The position numbers were made by a program, and so were the translations under genes. The notes under the pieces were generated by a model that did not search any database, was not told the origin of the DNA, and worked only from the letters and a program-made list of their open reading frames with translations. A DNA stretch of 64,000 nucleotides, taken from Thalassotalea_F euphylliae. GTDB lineage: Bacteria; Pseudomonadota; Gammaproteobacteria; Enterobacterales; Alteromonadaceae. The stretch is taken from assembly GCF_042682785.1 (NCBI RefSeq), contig NZ_JBHUIB010000002.1, forward strand, positions 1 through 64,000, in the 5' to 3' direction. Of the stretch, positions 8,912-17,249 are shown in pieces. Position 1 is the stretch's first letter. Each line of letters starts with the position of its first letter.

Positions 8912-9526
8912 TTAGGCATTCATTTCTTGTTGTATCGCTTCCACAATAGCGGTTGGTTCCAACAAATATAAGTTGTGATTTAATAATACTAAGTCATCTT
9001 CATGGGCTAGCAATAGTGCAGGGATAGCACGTGTGCCAATGATTTCTTGAATTTCTTCAATGTCAGCAAGCTGATATTCCGCCTCTTTAGAGAATTTCTC
9101 GGATTGAAGCACTTTCGTTGGTGCTGATAATTTTAAGTCAGCAATTATGTCTGCAACATCGTCGGCAGTTTCAAGTGGATTGCCATGTTGGAAGTGTTGC
9201 TCTTGTAATGACTGCAAAATACGTAGGCTCTTTTGCGCGCACTTCGCTTGTGACCATGCCATTAAGTTTGCCGCTAAAGTAGAGTCTTTTGTTTTAGGTA
9301 ATTCTTCTAGATAAGCTGCTGCGAAGGTTTGATTGCTAAGTTCAGTCACCGTATCTACTGTTTTTCGGTCAACTTTGTTGTCGCCATCGAACATGCCACT
9401 ATGTAAAAAGTGAACTTTAACGTTTGGCAACTCATCATTAACTGCTGAAATAAGTTGTGTAGCGGCGTAACTCCACGGACAGTGAGAGTCATAAATGAAA
9501 TATAATTGTGTCGACATAGCGATCAT
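8912..9526 (-). CDS. DsbA family (FrnE-like) thioredoxin-fold protein
   Basis: 204 aa, no signal peptide, so cytoplasmic. An N-terminal thioredoxin-like strand ends in HCPWSYA, giving a CPWS active site (Cys16) with only one cysteine in place of CxxC. A helical insertion follows, and a cis-Pro loop in GTRAIPALLL (about residue 167). This is the layout of the DsbA/2-hydroxychromene-isomerase/FrnE superfamily; substrate unknown. An alternative start three codons later (ATG, giving MSTQLYF) is possible; GGATTAG sits a few bases ahead of the first ATG. It lies between map and rpsB, transcribed away from rpsB. Confidence 0.75.
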   Translation of the reverse strand: MIAMSTQLYFIYDSHCPWSYAATQLISAVNDELPNVKVHFLHSGMFDGDNKVDRKTVDTVTELSNQTFAAAYLEELPKTKDSTLAANLMAWSQAKCAQKSLRILQSLQEQHFQHGNPLETADDVADIIADLKLSAPTKVLQSEKFSKEAEYQLADIEEIQEIIGTRAIPALLLAHEDDLVLLNHNLYLLEPTAIVEAIQQEMNA

Positions 9527-9880
9527 CTAATCCAACAAACAGAAATACCGCCACATTTTACCTAGTTGGTCAAAATAAGCCTAGATCTAATTCGCAAATG
9601 CTTAGGATCAAACTGGACAAAAAACACACTTTTATTCATGTCTTACCCTAGTTATTTCTATGACAATATGGTATAAAATGCGCCGCTGAAAATGTGCCTG
9701 CAAGTTTTGTGGGCTTTCAAGCGAAAATTTTGAACCGTGTTCTTCAATGTAGAAGACACATTTTTATAAACTCACATACACCTTGCAAAGATATACCGGG
9801 GTGCTCCAAGCGTACTAAGTATGCTGCTATGAGTCGTGTATATTGGGTGTGTGGACGCTTAACCCCAAGAGGAAAAATTT
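9527..9880 (+). promoter_or_regulatory. rpsB promoter and structured leader (probable S2 autoregulatory region)
   Basis: This 354-bp gap has no gene. An extended -10 element, TGGTATAAA (TATAAA at 9672-9677), is the likely promoter, implying a leader of about 200 nt. The leader ends in a long-range hairpin: GGGG (9798-9801) plus AAGCGT (9808-9813) can pair with ACGCTT (9855-9860) plus CCCC (9863-9866), just ahead of the Shine-Dalgarno AAGAGG (9867-9872). In E. coli the rpsB-tsf leader is bound by protein S2 for feedback control. The position and shape here suggest the same, but this is inference. Confidence 0.55.
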
Positions 9881-10609
9881 ATGCCAAACGTTTCTATGCG
9901 CGATATGCTTAAAGCGGGTGTTCACTTCGGTCACAAAACTCGTTACTGGAACCCGAAAATGAAGCCATTCATCTTCGGTGCTCGTGATAAAGTTCATATC
10001 ATCAACTTGGAACAAACTGTTCCTATGTTCAACGAAGCTCTTGCTTTCATCTCTGGCGTTTCTGCTAAGAAAGGTAAAATCTTATTCGTTGGTACTAAGC
10101 GCGCTGCTAGCGATGCGGTACGTGAAGCTGCGATCAAATGTGACCAGTTCTACGTAGACCACCGTTGGTTAGGTGGTATGTTGACTAACTGGAAAACAGT
10201 TCGTCAATCTATCAAACGTTTAAAAGACTTAGAAGCTCAAAGCACTGACGGTACATTCGACGCTCTTACTAAGAAAGAAGCGTTAATGCGTACTCGTGAG
10301 ATGGAAAAGCTTGAGAAAAGCTTAGGCGGTATCAAAAACATGGGTGGCTTACCAGACGCTATCTTCGTTATCGATGCTGACCACGAGCACATTGCGATTA
10401 AAGAAGCTAACAACCTAGGTATTCCAGTAGTTTCTGTTGTTGATACTAACTCAAACCCAGACGGTGTTGATTACATCGTACCTGGTAACGATGATGCTAT
10501 CCGTGCAGTTACTTTATACTTAGATTCAGCTGCTAATGCTGTAATCGAAGGCCGTGAGCAGAACATTGCTGTTGCTGCAGAAAAAGACGGTTTCGTTGAA
10601 GCTGAATAA
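9881..10609 (+). CDS. rpsB: 30S ribosomal protein S2
   Basis: 242 aa beginning MPNVSMRDMLKAGVHFGHKTRYWNPKM, a clear S2 N-terminus. It also has the VDHRWLGGMLTNWKTVRQSI motif (in two parts) and the C-terminal IPVVSVVDTNSNPDGVDYIVPGNDDA signature. S2 joins the 30S subunit late and is needed for translation initiation with S1. A strong Shine-Dalgarno precedes it. Codon use is strongly biased, as expected for a highly expressed gene. It forms an operon with tsf, separated by a hairpin at 10637-10671. Confidence 0.98.
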   Translation: MPNVSMRDMLKAGVHFGHKTRYWNPKMKPFIFGARDKVHIINLEQTVPMFNEALAFISGVSAKKGKILFVGTKRAASDAVREAAIKCDQFYVDHRWLGGMLTNWKTVRQSIKRLKDLEAQSTDGTFDALTKKEALMRTREMEKLEKSLGGIKNMGGLPDAIFVIDADHEHIAIKEANNLGIPVVSVVDTNSNPDGVDYIVPGNDDAIRAVTLYLDSAANAVIEGREQNIAVAAEKDGFVEAE

Positions 10610-10636
10610 TAGCTGAAACAATTACCCTTTAATCTA

Positions 10637-10671
10637 TCTGAAATGCGAAGCTTGATGCTTCGCATTTCAGA
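10637..10671 (+). terminator. Intercistronic hairpin between rpsB and tsf (attenuator-like)
   Basis: A perfect 15-bp stem (10637-10651 pairing with 10657-10671) with a 5-nt loop is followed by AT-rich sequence without a clean T run. It should only partly stop transcription or protect the rpsB mRNA end, adjusting the S2:EF-Ts ratio. A hairpin in this position is common in the gammaproteobacterial operon. Confidence 0.6.
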
Positions 10672-10703
10672 ATTTAACTCTTTATATTTTGAGGAATTAA
10701 CTC

Positions 10704-11540
10704 ATGGCAATTACTGCTGCATTAGTTAAAGAATTACGCGACCGTACTGGCGCAGGCATGATGGATTGTAAGAAAGCACTTCAGGAAACTGACGGTGATA
10801 TGGAACTTGCAATCGAAAACATGCGTAAGTCTGGTCAAGCAAAAGCTGCTAAAAAAGCGGGTAACATCGCTGCTGAAGGTCAAATCATCATCAAAGACGG
10901 TGCTTTAGTTGAAGTTAACTGTCAAACTGACTTCGTAGCAAGCGATAGCAACTTCTTAGAGTTTGCTAACAAAGTTGCTGACGTTGCAGCTGCAGAAAAG
11001 CTTTCTATCGAAGACTTACAAGCTAAGTTTGAAGATGAGCGTATTGCATTAGTAGCTAAAATTGGTGAGAACATCAACGTTCGTCGTGTAGCTTACGTTG
11101 AAGGTGCTTCTGCTTCTTACAAGCACGGTGCAAAAATTGGTGTTGTTGTTGCTGGTGAAGGTGACGCAGAAACACTTAAGCACATCGCTATGCACGTTGC
11201 TGCTTCTAAGCCTGAGTTCGTTAACCCAGAAGACGTTCCAGCTGAAGTAGTTGAAAAAGAAAAAGCTATCCAAATCGATATCGCGATGAACGAAGGCAAG
11301 CCTGCTGAAATCGCTGAGAAAATGGTTACTGGCCGTATGAAGAAATTCACAGGTGAAATTTCTTTAACTGGTCAAATGTTCATCATGGAACCAAAGCGTT
11401 CTGTTGGTGACATTCTTAAAGAGAAAGGTGTTTCTGTATCTAGCTTCGTTCGTTTAGAAGTTGGTGAAGGCATCGAGAAGAAAGAAGAAGACTTCGCTGC
11501 TGAAGTAGAAGCGCAAATCGCAGCTGCTAAAGGCGAATAA
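10704..11540 (+). CDS. tsf: Elongation factor Ts
   Basis: 278 aa. The N-terminal UBA-like domain (ALVKELRDRTGAGMMDCKKAL, about 5-25) is followed by the core signature NCQTDFVA (about 72-79), which inserts into EF-Tu, and two dimerisation subdomains. EF-Ts exchanges GDP for GTP on EF-Tu. Shine-Dalgarno GAGGAA precedes the ATG. Codon use is strongly biased. It is followed by a strong terminator. Length is typical (about 280). Confidence 0.98.
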   Translation: MAITAALVKELRDRTGAGMMDCKKALQETDGDMELAIENMRKSGQAKAAKKAGNIAAEGQIIIKDGALVEVNCQTDFVASDSNFLEFANKVADVAAAEKLSIEDLQAKFEDERIALVAKIGENINVRRVAYVEGASASYKHGAKIGVVVAGEGDAETLKHIAMHVAASKPEFVNPEDVPAEVVEKEKAIQIDIAMNEGKPAEIAEKMVTGRMKKFTGEISLTGQMFIMEPKRSVGDILKEKGVSVSSFVRLEVGEGIEKKEEDFAAEVEAQIAAAKGE

Positions 11541-11678
11541 TTTTACACGTCACATTTGACGTTTTCTCTGCGTTAGTTTTTATGTTTTGTTGGTCACATA
11601 CTCAAGTGTGCTCCGGCACAAAAAACAAAAATTGCCTTGATTAAACGCCAACTGTTTACTGTAATAAAAGTTTTCGAA

Positions 11679-11705
11679 AAAGGTGACTTAGGTCACCTTT
11701 TTTTA
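11679..11705 (+). terminator. Rho-independent terminator after tsf
   Basis: Stem AAAGGTGAC/GTCACCTTT (11679-11687 and 11692-11700), loop of four, then a run of T to 11704. It closes the rpsB-tsf operon. The T run extends to the region before the convergent S41-like gene. Confidence 0.88.
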
Positions 11706-11772
11706 TGCGTGTAATTTGTAAAAAGGAAAATGCTTAAAGAGAATTTTTCGTCAGATATAAAATGGCTAGGCT

Positions 11773-12726
11773 TTATTGTTGTAAGTGCCTCAGTGCTAAT
11801 TCATGGGCTTTATCTAGTGCCATAGGGCTGTCTATATGCACATCCGCAGTCACGCCAAACTGCCAGTTTGCCTCTGTCTCGGGACTCGTTACCATTGCAT
11901 ACGGCAGTGTCAGTACAATGTTGTTATGAACATGTATTTGTGTGGAGAGTTGTGTGTGTCCCATAGTATCTTCGCCAACCAATACCGCCTTATGTTGGTT
12001 TTTTAATACAAAGCTTAGTAACTCCCAACTGCCTGAAACAAAGGCCGAGTTAACGATATAAAGTGGAAACTCTTTTCGCAATATTGTGGTTCGGTCAATT
12101 GCTATGGTGTTGAGATTAATAGTTTCATTCTTTAAGTGAACATCCGCAATTCGCGTCTCAGCAGGGAAAAAATAACTCAGTAATAGTCGAATGGTGGCGA
12201 TATTGGTTTCATCAGCTTGCCTTAGATCGATAATTAGAGCGTCAGCACCTTGTAAGCTATTCATTGCGTTAATAATTACCTCATCGGTGTTACTCAGCAA
12301 CAAATCGTTGGTAATTGTTAATACGCCAACATTCCCTTCGATAAGCTTGGATGTCACGGGAGGAGCTGTGTAATTACGGTCTTTCGAACTAGAAATACGT
12401 GTTTTTTCATAAAGAACAACATCGATGTACTTGTCAGCGGTAGCATCTCTTAAAAGTGTTCTTAAATCTGAGATAAATTGCTGTGTACTGATTGCTTTTT
12501 GATTACGGTTGTTGAACGCAGCCGACAAAAGTTCTTTGTCAAGTGACTTCGCCTTCTGGGGATGCAGGTAAGTACTGATTAGTTGTTCACTAACATTTGC
12601 TAACGTTTGTTCGACTTCTTCAGCAGATAATGAATCGGCACCTGAAATCATAGTTGGCTTTGTTATTTGTGCGAGTGAAGAAAATGTTGAGAAACAAAGG
12701 AGAGCTATTGCCAATATTTTTTTCAT
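11773..12726 (-). CDS. Exported peptidase S41-like protein
   Basis: 317 aa with an N-terminal signal peptide (about 1-19, cleavage after SLA-Q). Residues 35-110 form a helical region like the N-terminal IRBP-type domain. Residues 130-310 resemble the C-terminal processing protease core: GNVGVLTITN, then ADALIIDLRQ, then IVNSAFVSGSWELLSFVLKN, where Ser231 is in the region of the usual nucleophile. The match around the serine is imperfect, so catalysis is uncertain. No PDZ domain is visible. It is a single gene, opposite to its neighbours, splitting the usual tsf-pyrH pair. Confidence 0.6.
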   Translation of the reverse strand: MKKILAIALLCFSTFSSLAQITKPTMISGADSLSAEEVEQTLANVSEQLISTYLHPQKAKSLDKELLSAAFNNRNQKAISTQQFISDLRTLLRDATADKYIDVVLYEKTRISSSKDRNYTAPPVTSKLIEGNVGVLTITNDLLLSNTDEVIINAMNSLQGADALIIDLRQADETNIATIRLLLSYFFPAETRIADVHLKNETINLNTIAIDRTTILRKEFPLYIVNSAFVSGSWELLSFVLKNQHKAVLVGEDTMGHTQLSTQIHVHNNIVLTLPYAMVTSPETEANWQFGVTADVHIDSPMALDKAHELALRHLQQ

Positions 12727-12946
12727 GATTTTATCGTTTGTTCGCTGTAAACAGCATGTTGTTGAGCACTGATATAAGTTGATATTGCGCTTTGACGTGT
12801 TTTTTCAATGATTGACGATAAAGTTTAGTGTGCTGAATTTTATGCTCAGCTAGGTATTGAAATAAGAGCATTTACCCTAAATCAATCAATAAATAACCAA
12901 TAAAACTGGTTTTTTAACAATATGCTTTCGATAGTCAAAAAAAACT

Positions 12947-12954
12947 TATAAAAT
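12947..12954 (+). promoter_or_regulatory. Putative -10 element for pyrH
   Basis: TATAAAAT lies 53 bases before the pyrH ATG in the 280-bp gap after the divergent S41-like gene. No good -35 can be seen at the right distance. The rest of the gap is AT-rich and shows no gene. Confidence 0.4.
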
Positions 12955-13006
12955 AGCCGCGGTCAATTTTGGCTGCGACATTTTTACCTACAGGAATCTT
13001 GAGCTT

Positions 13007-13747
13007 ATGAGCACCAACCCTAAACCAAATTATCGTCGTATTCTTCTCAAGCTAAGCGGTGAAGCCCTAATGGGGGATGAAGGCTTTGGTATTGATCCAA
13101 AAATATTGGATCGTATGGCGCAAGAGATAAAAGAATTGGTTGAGATGGGGATTCAAGTAGGCCTTGTCATTGGTGGCGGCAACTTGTTCCGCGGTGCTGG
13201 CCTTGCTGAAGCGGGGATGAACCGTGTTGTTGGTGACCAAATGGGGATGCTAGCAACTGTGATGAATGGTCTAGCTATGCGTGACGCACTTCATCGCGCA
13301 TTTGTAAACGCCCGCCTCATGTCTGCAATTGACCTTGCAGGTGTATGTGACACCTACAACTGGGCAGATGCGATTGGTATGCTGAAGTCAGGTCGAGTTG
13401 TTATATTCAGTGCTGGTACAGGCAACCCCTTCTTCACAACTGACTCTGCTGCATGTCTACGTGGTATTGAAATCGAAGCAGATGCTGTTTTAAAAGCAAC
13501 GAAAGTTGACGGTATTTACTCCGAAGATCCGGTTAAAAATCCAGAAGCCACATTATACTCTCACTTAACTTACCAAGAAGTGTTAGAAAAAGAATTAAAG
13601 GTAATGGACCTAGCTGCCTTTACCCTAGCGCGTGATCACAACATGCCAATTCGCGTATTCAACATGAACAAGCCTGGCGCTTTGAAAAATGTTGTCATGG
13701 GCGTGGAAGAAGGCACCACTATTGATCATGCTGAGAATTTAGATTAA
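13007..13747 (+). CDS. pyrH: UMP kinase
   Basis: 246 aa, amino acid kinase fold. It has the N-terminal KLSGEALMG (about 15-23), the GGGNLFRG loop, the acceptor-binding DSAACLRGIEI and VDGIYSEDP signatures. It phosphorylates UMP to UDP with ATP and is allosterically controlled by UTP and GTP in the family. Length is typical (about 240). It begins the run pyrH-frr-uppS-cdsA-dxr-rseP-bamA. A TATAAAAT sequence at 12947-12954 may be its -10 element. Confidence 0.97.
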   Translation: MSTNPKPNYRRILLKLSGEALMGDEGFGIDPKILDRMAQEIKELVEMGIQVGLVIGGGNLFRGAGLAEAGMNRVVGDQMGMLATVMNGLAMRDALHRAFVNARLMSAIDLAGVCDTYNWADAIGMLKSGRVVIFSAGTGNPFFTTDSAACLRGIEIEADAVLKATKVDGIYSEDPVKNPEATLYSHLTYQEVLEKELKVMDLAAFTLARDHNMPIRVFNMNKPGALKNVVMGVEEGTTIDHAENLD

Positions 13748-13772
13748 TCGTTCAGTATTAAGGAATATTCAA

Positions 13773-14330
13773 GTGATTGAAGATATTAAAAAAGATGCAG
13801 AAGCTCGTATGAGCAAAAGTATCGATTCATTAAAAACGAACTTAAACAAAGTAAGAACGGGTCGTGCACATCCTTCATTATTGGACAACATTTCTGTTGA
13901 TTACTACGGTTCAGATACACCGCTTAATCAAGTAGGTAACGTGACTGTTCCTGATGCACGTACACTAGCTATTACGGTATTCGACAAGTCTATGATTGGC
14001 GCAGTAGAAAAAGCTATTTTGGCGTCTGATTTAGGTTTAAACCCTTCTTCACAAGGTACACTAATTCGTATTCCTTTACCGCCATTAACAGAAGAGCGTC
14101 GTAAAGACCTTGTTAAAGTGGTTAAAGGTGAAGGCGAAAACGGTAAGATCGCTATCCGCAACATCCGTCGTGATGCAAACTCTGATGTTAAATCTTTGAA
14201 CAAAGAAAAAGAAATCAGTGATGATGAAATGCATCAAGCAGAAGACGAAATTCAAAAGATTACTGACAAGTTTGTAAAACAAGTTGATCAGTTGTTGGTA
14301 GAAAAAGAAGCGGAATTAATGGAAATTTAA
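13773..14330 (+). CDS. frr: Ribosome recycling factor
   Basis: 185 aa, single-domain L-shaped RRF with a three-helix bundle and small beta domain. Recognisable are KVRTGRAHPSLLD, the PDARTLAITVFDKS segment and IPLPPLTEERRKDLVK. With EF-G it splits the post-termination ribosome. The GTG start at 13773 is chosen because the protein then begins with the canonical MIEDIKKDAEARM, preceded by AAGGAA. It lies 25 bp after pyrH and is followed by a terminator. Confidence 0.97.
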   Translation: MIEDIKKDAEARMSKSIDSLKTNLNKVRTGRAHPSLLDNISVDYYGSDTPLNQVGNVTVPDARTLAITVFDKSMIGAVEKAILASDLGLNPSSQGTLIRIPLPPLTEERRKDLVKVVKGEGENGKIAIRNIRRDANSDVKSLNKEKEISDDEMHQAEDEIQKITDKFVKQVDQLLVEKEAELMEI

Positions 14331-14351
14331 TTTTCCATGTTAAGGTACAAG

Positions 14352-14382
14352 CGCCGTAGTGAGTTTTACTACGGCGTTTTTA
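14352..14382 (+). terminator. Rho-independent terminator after frr
   Basis: Stem CGCCGTAGT/ACTACGGCG (14352-14360 and 14368-14376), 7-nt loop, then TTTTTAT. It separates pyrH-frr from uppS. Only 15 bases remain to the uppS start, so uppS transcription is either read-through or begins within frr. Confidence 0.8.
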
Positions 14383-14397
14383 TATAGTGAGAATTAA

Positions 14398-15153
14398 GTG
14401 TCTAGTAACATAGAACAACAATTATCAGACCTGAAAATTCCTAACCACGTGGCCATCATCATGGATGGGAATGGACGATGGGCCCAACAGCAGGGCAAAA
14501 AACGCGTATTCGGTCATAAATCGGGAGTAGAGTCAGTTCGCTCTACGGTAACGACCGCACGTAAGCTAGGTGTTAAAGCGTTAACGCTTTTTGCGTTTAG
14601 TAGTGAAAATTGGCAAAGGCCAGAAGAAGAAGTCTCCGTTTTAATGGAGCTATTCATGTTAGTGCTGAATAGGGAAGTGAAGCGACTACATAAAAATGAT
14701 ATAAGATTTCAAGTGATCGGTGACGTCAGTCGTTTCTCTGACAAACTACAAGAAAAAATTAGAGCTGCTGAGCAGTTAACCGAGAACAACACCGGGATGG
14801 TATTATCTGTGGCTGCCAATTATGGCGGTCGCTGGGACATAGCTAATGCGGCAAAACAATTAGCCGCGGCAGTAGCGAATCAAGAAATGCAACTTAACGA
14901 TATAGATGAAAACGCATTGGATCGCTTCACCAGCTTAACAAATATGCCAGATTTAGATTTGATGATTCGCACCGGCGGCGACCACCGTATCAGTAACTTT
15001 TTACTGTGGCAGGCGGCCTATGCGGAGTTTTACTTTACTGACGTTTTGTGGCCAGAGTTCAACGAAGACGAGTTTATCCGTGCAGTTGATACCTTTACAC
15101 AGAGAGAACGTCGATTCGGCAAAACTGGCGAACAAGTAAAACAGCAACCTTAA
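14398..15153 (+). CDS. uppS: Undecaprenyl diphosphate synthase (cis-prenyltransferase)
   Basis: 251 aa. The catalytic P-loop IIMDGNGRWAQ (Asp at about 22), SSENWQRP, and the C-terminal LMIRTGGDHRISNFLLWQ and FYFTDVLWPEF motifs are all present. It adds eight isopentenyl units to farnesyl diphosphate to make the C55 carrier precursor for peptidoglycan and other envelope polymers. The GTG start follows the frr terminator, with only a weak purine-rich ribosome site. Same-strand cdsA follows 13 bp later. Confidence 0.96.
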   Translation: MSSNIEQQLSDLKIPNHVAIIMDGNGRWAQQQGKKRVFGHKSGVESVRSTVTTARKLGVKALTLFAFSSENWQRPEEEVSVLMELFMLVLNREVKRLHKNDIRFQVIGDVSRFSDKLQEKIRAAEQLTENNTGMVLSVAANYGGRWDIANAAKQLAAAVANQEMQLNDIDENALDRFTSLTNMPDLDLMIRTGGDHRISNFLLWQAAYAEFYFTDVLWPEFNEDEFIRAVDTFTQRERRFGKTGEQVKQQP

Positions 15154-15166
15154 AAAGGAACATCGC

Positions 15167-16033
15167 TTGTTAAGGCAAAGAGTACTTACAGCTGTTGTAT
15201 TGGCACCACTCGCCATAGCTGCAATATTTTATTTACCACTACCGTTATTCGGCGCCTTGTTATTGGCAATTATGGCTATAGGTGCATGGGAGTGGGGGCC
15301 TTTAATGGGCTTCGCTCGTCATTCGCGTCGATGGTTTTTTGTAATCGCAAGTACGGTAATGATCGCAGCCCTTTGGGCAATGTTACCACCTGATACATTG
15401 TGGCTGGCGAAAGGTGAGTTAAAGCAGTCAGCGGTTTACGTGTTATGGCTGGCAGTCGCCTGGTGGGCACTTTCCGCCATTCTTACTTTTCTTTATCCAA
15501 GATTCAGTTCGTTTTGGTCTAGTCATCGTTCCGTCCGAGGAATATTTGGCTGGCTTACACTGATACCCACCTGGCTAGCCTTTATGGTCATTCGCTCTAG
15601 CGAATACCAAACAGACCCCTACCATGGTGCTCAACTTATAATGTTTTTGTTTCTAATGGTTTGGAGTGCTGATATTGGCGCTTACTTCGTAGGGAAGTCT
15701 ATTGGTAAACACAAGCTCATGCCAAACGTAAGTCCGGGTAAAACGTTAGAGGGCTTTTTTGGCGGCATTGCATTTGCGTGTGTATTGGTAGCAACTGCTG
15801 GAAAGATCATTGGGTGGACAACTGAGCAGTTTGCAACGGTATTAGTCGTTACAGTGATTATCACCACGATTTCTGTATTAGGTGATTTAAACGAAAGTAT
15901 GTTCAAACGCCAAGCGGGCGTTAAGGACAGCGGTACAATTTTACCAGGCCATGGCGGTGTACTTGACCGTATCGATAGCTTAACTGCAACGGCGCCCATT
16001 TATGCGCTTTGTTACGTGATTATTGGCTGGTAG
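15167..16033 (+). CDS. cdsA: Phosphatidate cytidylyltransferase (CDP-diglyceride synthase)
   Basis: 288 aa, polytopic membrane enzyme with about eight hydrophobic segments and the C-terminal CdsA signature ending in FKRQAGVKDSGTILPGHGG plus VLDRIDSL. It makes CDP-diacylglycerol from phosphatidic acid and CTP, the branch point of phospholipid synthesis. The start is TTG at 15167 with AAAAAGGAA at a good distance. It overlaps the extended reading frame of dxr but ends before the preferred dxr ATG. Confidence 0.94.
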   Translation: MLRQRVLTAVVLAPLAIAAIFYLPLPLFGALLLAIMAIGAWEWGPLMGFARHSRRWFFVIASTVMIAALWAMLPPDTLWLAKGELKQSAVYVLWLAVAWWALSAILTFLYPRFSSFWSSHRSVRGIFGWLTLIPTWLAFMVIRSSEYQTDPYHGAQLIMFLFLMVWSADIGAYFVGKSIGKHKLMPNVSPGKTLEGFFGGIAFACVLVATAGKIIGWTTEQFATVLVVTVIITTISVLGDLNESMFKRQAGVKDSGTILPGHGGVLDRIDSLTATAPIYALCYVIIGW

Positions 16034-16037
16034 GGCG

Positions 16038-17249
16038 ATGACTCATCACAATTTGTGTGTGCTTGGTTCAACCGGCTCAATTGGTGAAAATACGCTTGAC
16101 GTTGTAAGGCGTCACCCTAAACGTTTTTCTATTGTTTCTCTTTCTGCACACTCTCGTGTAGACAAGATGCTAGAACAGTGTATCGAGTTTACGCCGAAAA
16201 CTGTCGTGATGGGTTCGAATAAGGCGGCAGACTCTCTTAAAGAAAAGCTGAGAGAGCGAGGCATAAATGACATTGCCGTTTTATATGGCCCTCAAGCATT
16301 ATGCGATATCGCAGCTGCAAATGACGCTGATACCGTAATGGCGGCAATTGTTGGTTCAAGCGGCTTGATGCCGACAATGTCTGCAGTCAATGCAGGCAAG
16401 CGCGTTTTGCTAGCTAATAAAGAAGCGTTAGTAACCTCTGGGCAGCTATTTATAGACGCTGTAAAAGCGTCTGGTGCAAAGCTATTACCTATCGATAGTG
16501 AGCATAACGCCATATTTCAATGTTTACCTGAACTAGAGCAAAAGCGTCCTGGTGAATGTGCGCTAGAAGACAACGGTATTAGCAAAATATTACTAACCGG
16601 CTCTGGCGGACCATTTAGAACAATGGCGGCAGAACTCCTCCATACTGTTTCACCTGATCAAGCATGCGCTCATCCAAATTGGGACATGGGCCGAAAAATT
16701 TCGGTAGACTCAGCCACAATGATGAACAAAGGCTTAGAGTTTATTGAGGCTAAGTGGTTATTCAACGTTGAACCGAAGCAAATTCAAGTTGTTCTTCACC
16801 CTCAAAGCACTATCCATTCAATGGTGCAGTACAAAGATGGTTCAGTGCTTGCGCAAATGGGAAATCCTGATATGCGTACACCGATTGCTCATGCCCTAGC
16901 ATATCCCGAGCGCATAGATGCAGGGGTTGAGCCGCTCGATTTTTTCAACACCAAACCGTTTGAGTTTGAGGCGGTAGACTTCGAACGTTATCCAAATCTA
17001 AAGCTAGCTATTGATGCGTGCTCTATGGGGCAAGGTGCTTGCACTGCGTTAAATGCCGCTAATGAAATAGCGGTTGAAGCATTTCTAGCTGAGCGAATTA
17101 GATTCACAGATATTTTTAAAATTAATGAATCCTCAGTAAATTATTTTGTCTCAGAACAAGTCAGCAGTATTGATGATGTTATCGCTCTAGATGCTAAAGC
17201 GAGAGCATTTGCAAGTGAACAGCTGATATCGCTGGAGGCTGAGAAATAA
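16038..17249 (+). CDS. dxr: 1-deoxy-D-xylulose 5-phosphate reductoisomerase
   Basis: 403 aa from the ATG at 16038; the frame continues upstream to 16023 but the ATG gives the normal N-terminus just before the NADPH-binding LGSTGSIGENTLDVV. Further motifs are LANKEALV, PIDSEHNAIFQ (metal/substrate site), ILTGSGGPFR, PNWDMGRKISVDSATMMNKGLE and LHPQSTIHSMV. It is the second step of the MEP isoprenoid pathway, supplying UppS among others. The start lies 4 bp after cdsA, suggesting coupled translation. The stop overlaps the rseP ATG (TAATG). Confidence 0.96.
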   Translation: MTHHNLCVLGSTGSIGENTLDVVRRHPKRFSIVSLSAHSRVDKMLEQCIEFTPKTVVMGSNKAADSLKEKLRERGINDIAVLYGPQALCDIAAANDADTVMAAIVGSSGLMPTMSAVNAGKRVLLANKEALVTSGQLFIDAVKASGAKLLPIDSEHNAIFQCLPELEQKRPGECALEDNGISKILLTGSGGPFRTMAAELLHTVSPDQACAHPNWDMGRKISVDSATMMNKGLEFIEAKWLFNVEPKQIQVVLHPQSTIHSMVQYKDGSVLAQMGNPDMRTPIAHALAYPERIDAGVEPLDFFNTKPFEFEAVDFERYPNLKLAIDACSMGQGACTALNAANEIAVEAFLAERIRFTDIFKINESSVNYFVSEQVSSIDDVIALDAKARAFASEQLISLEAEK

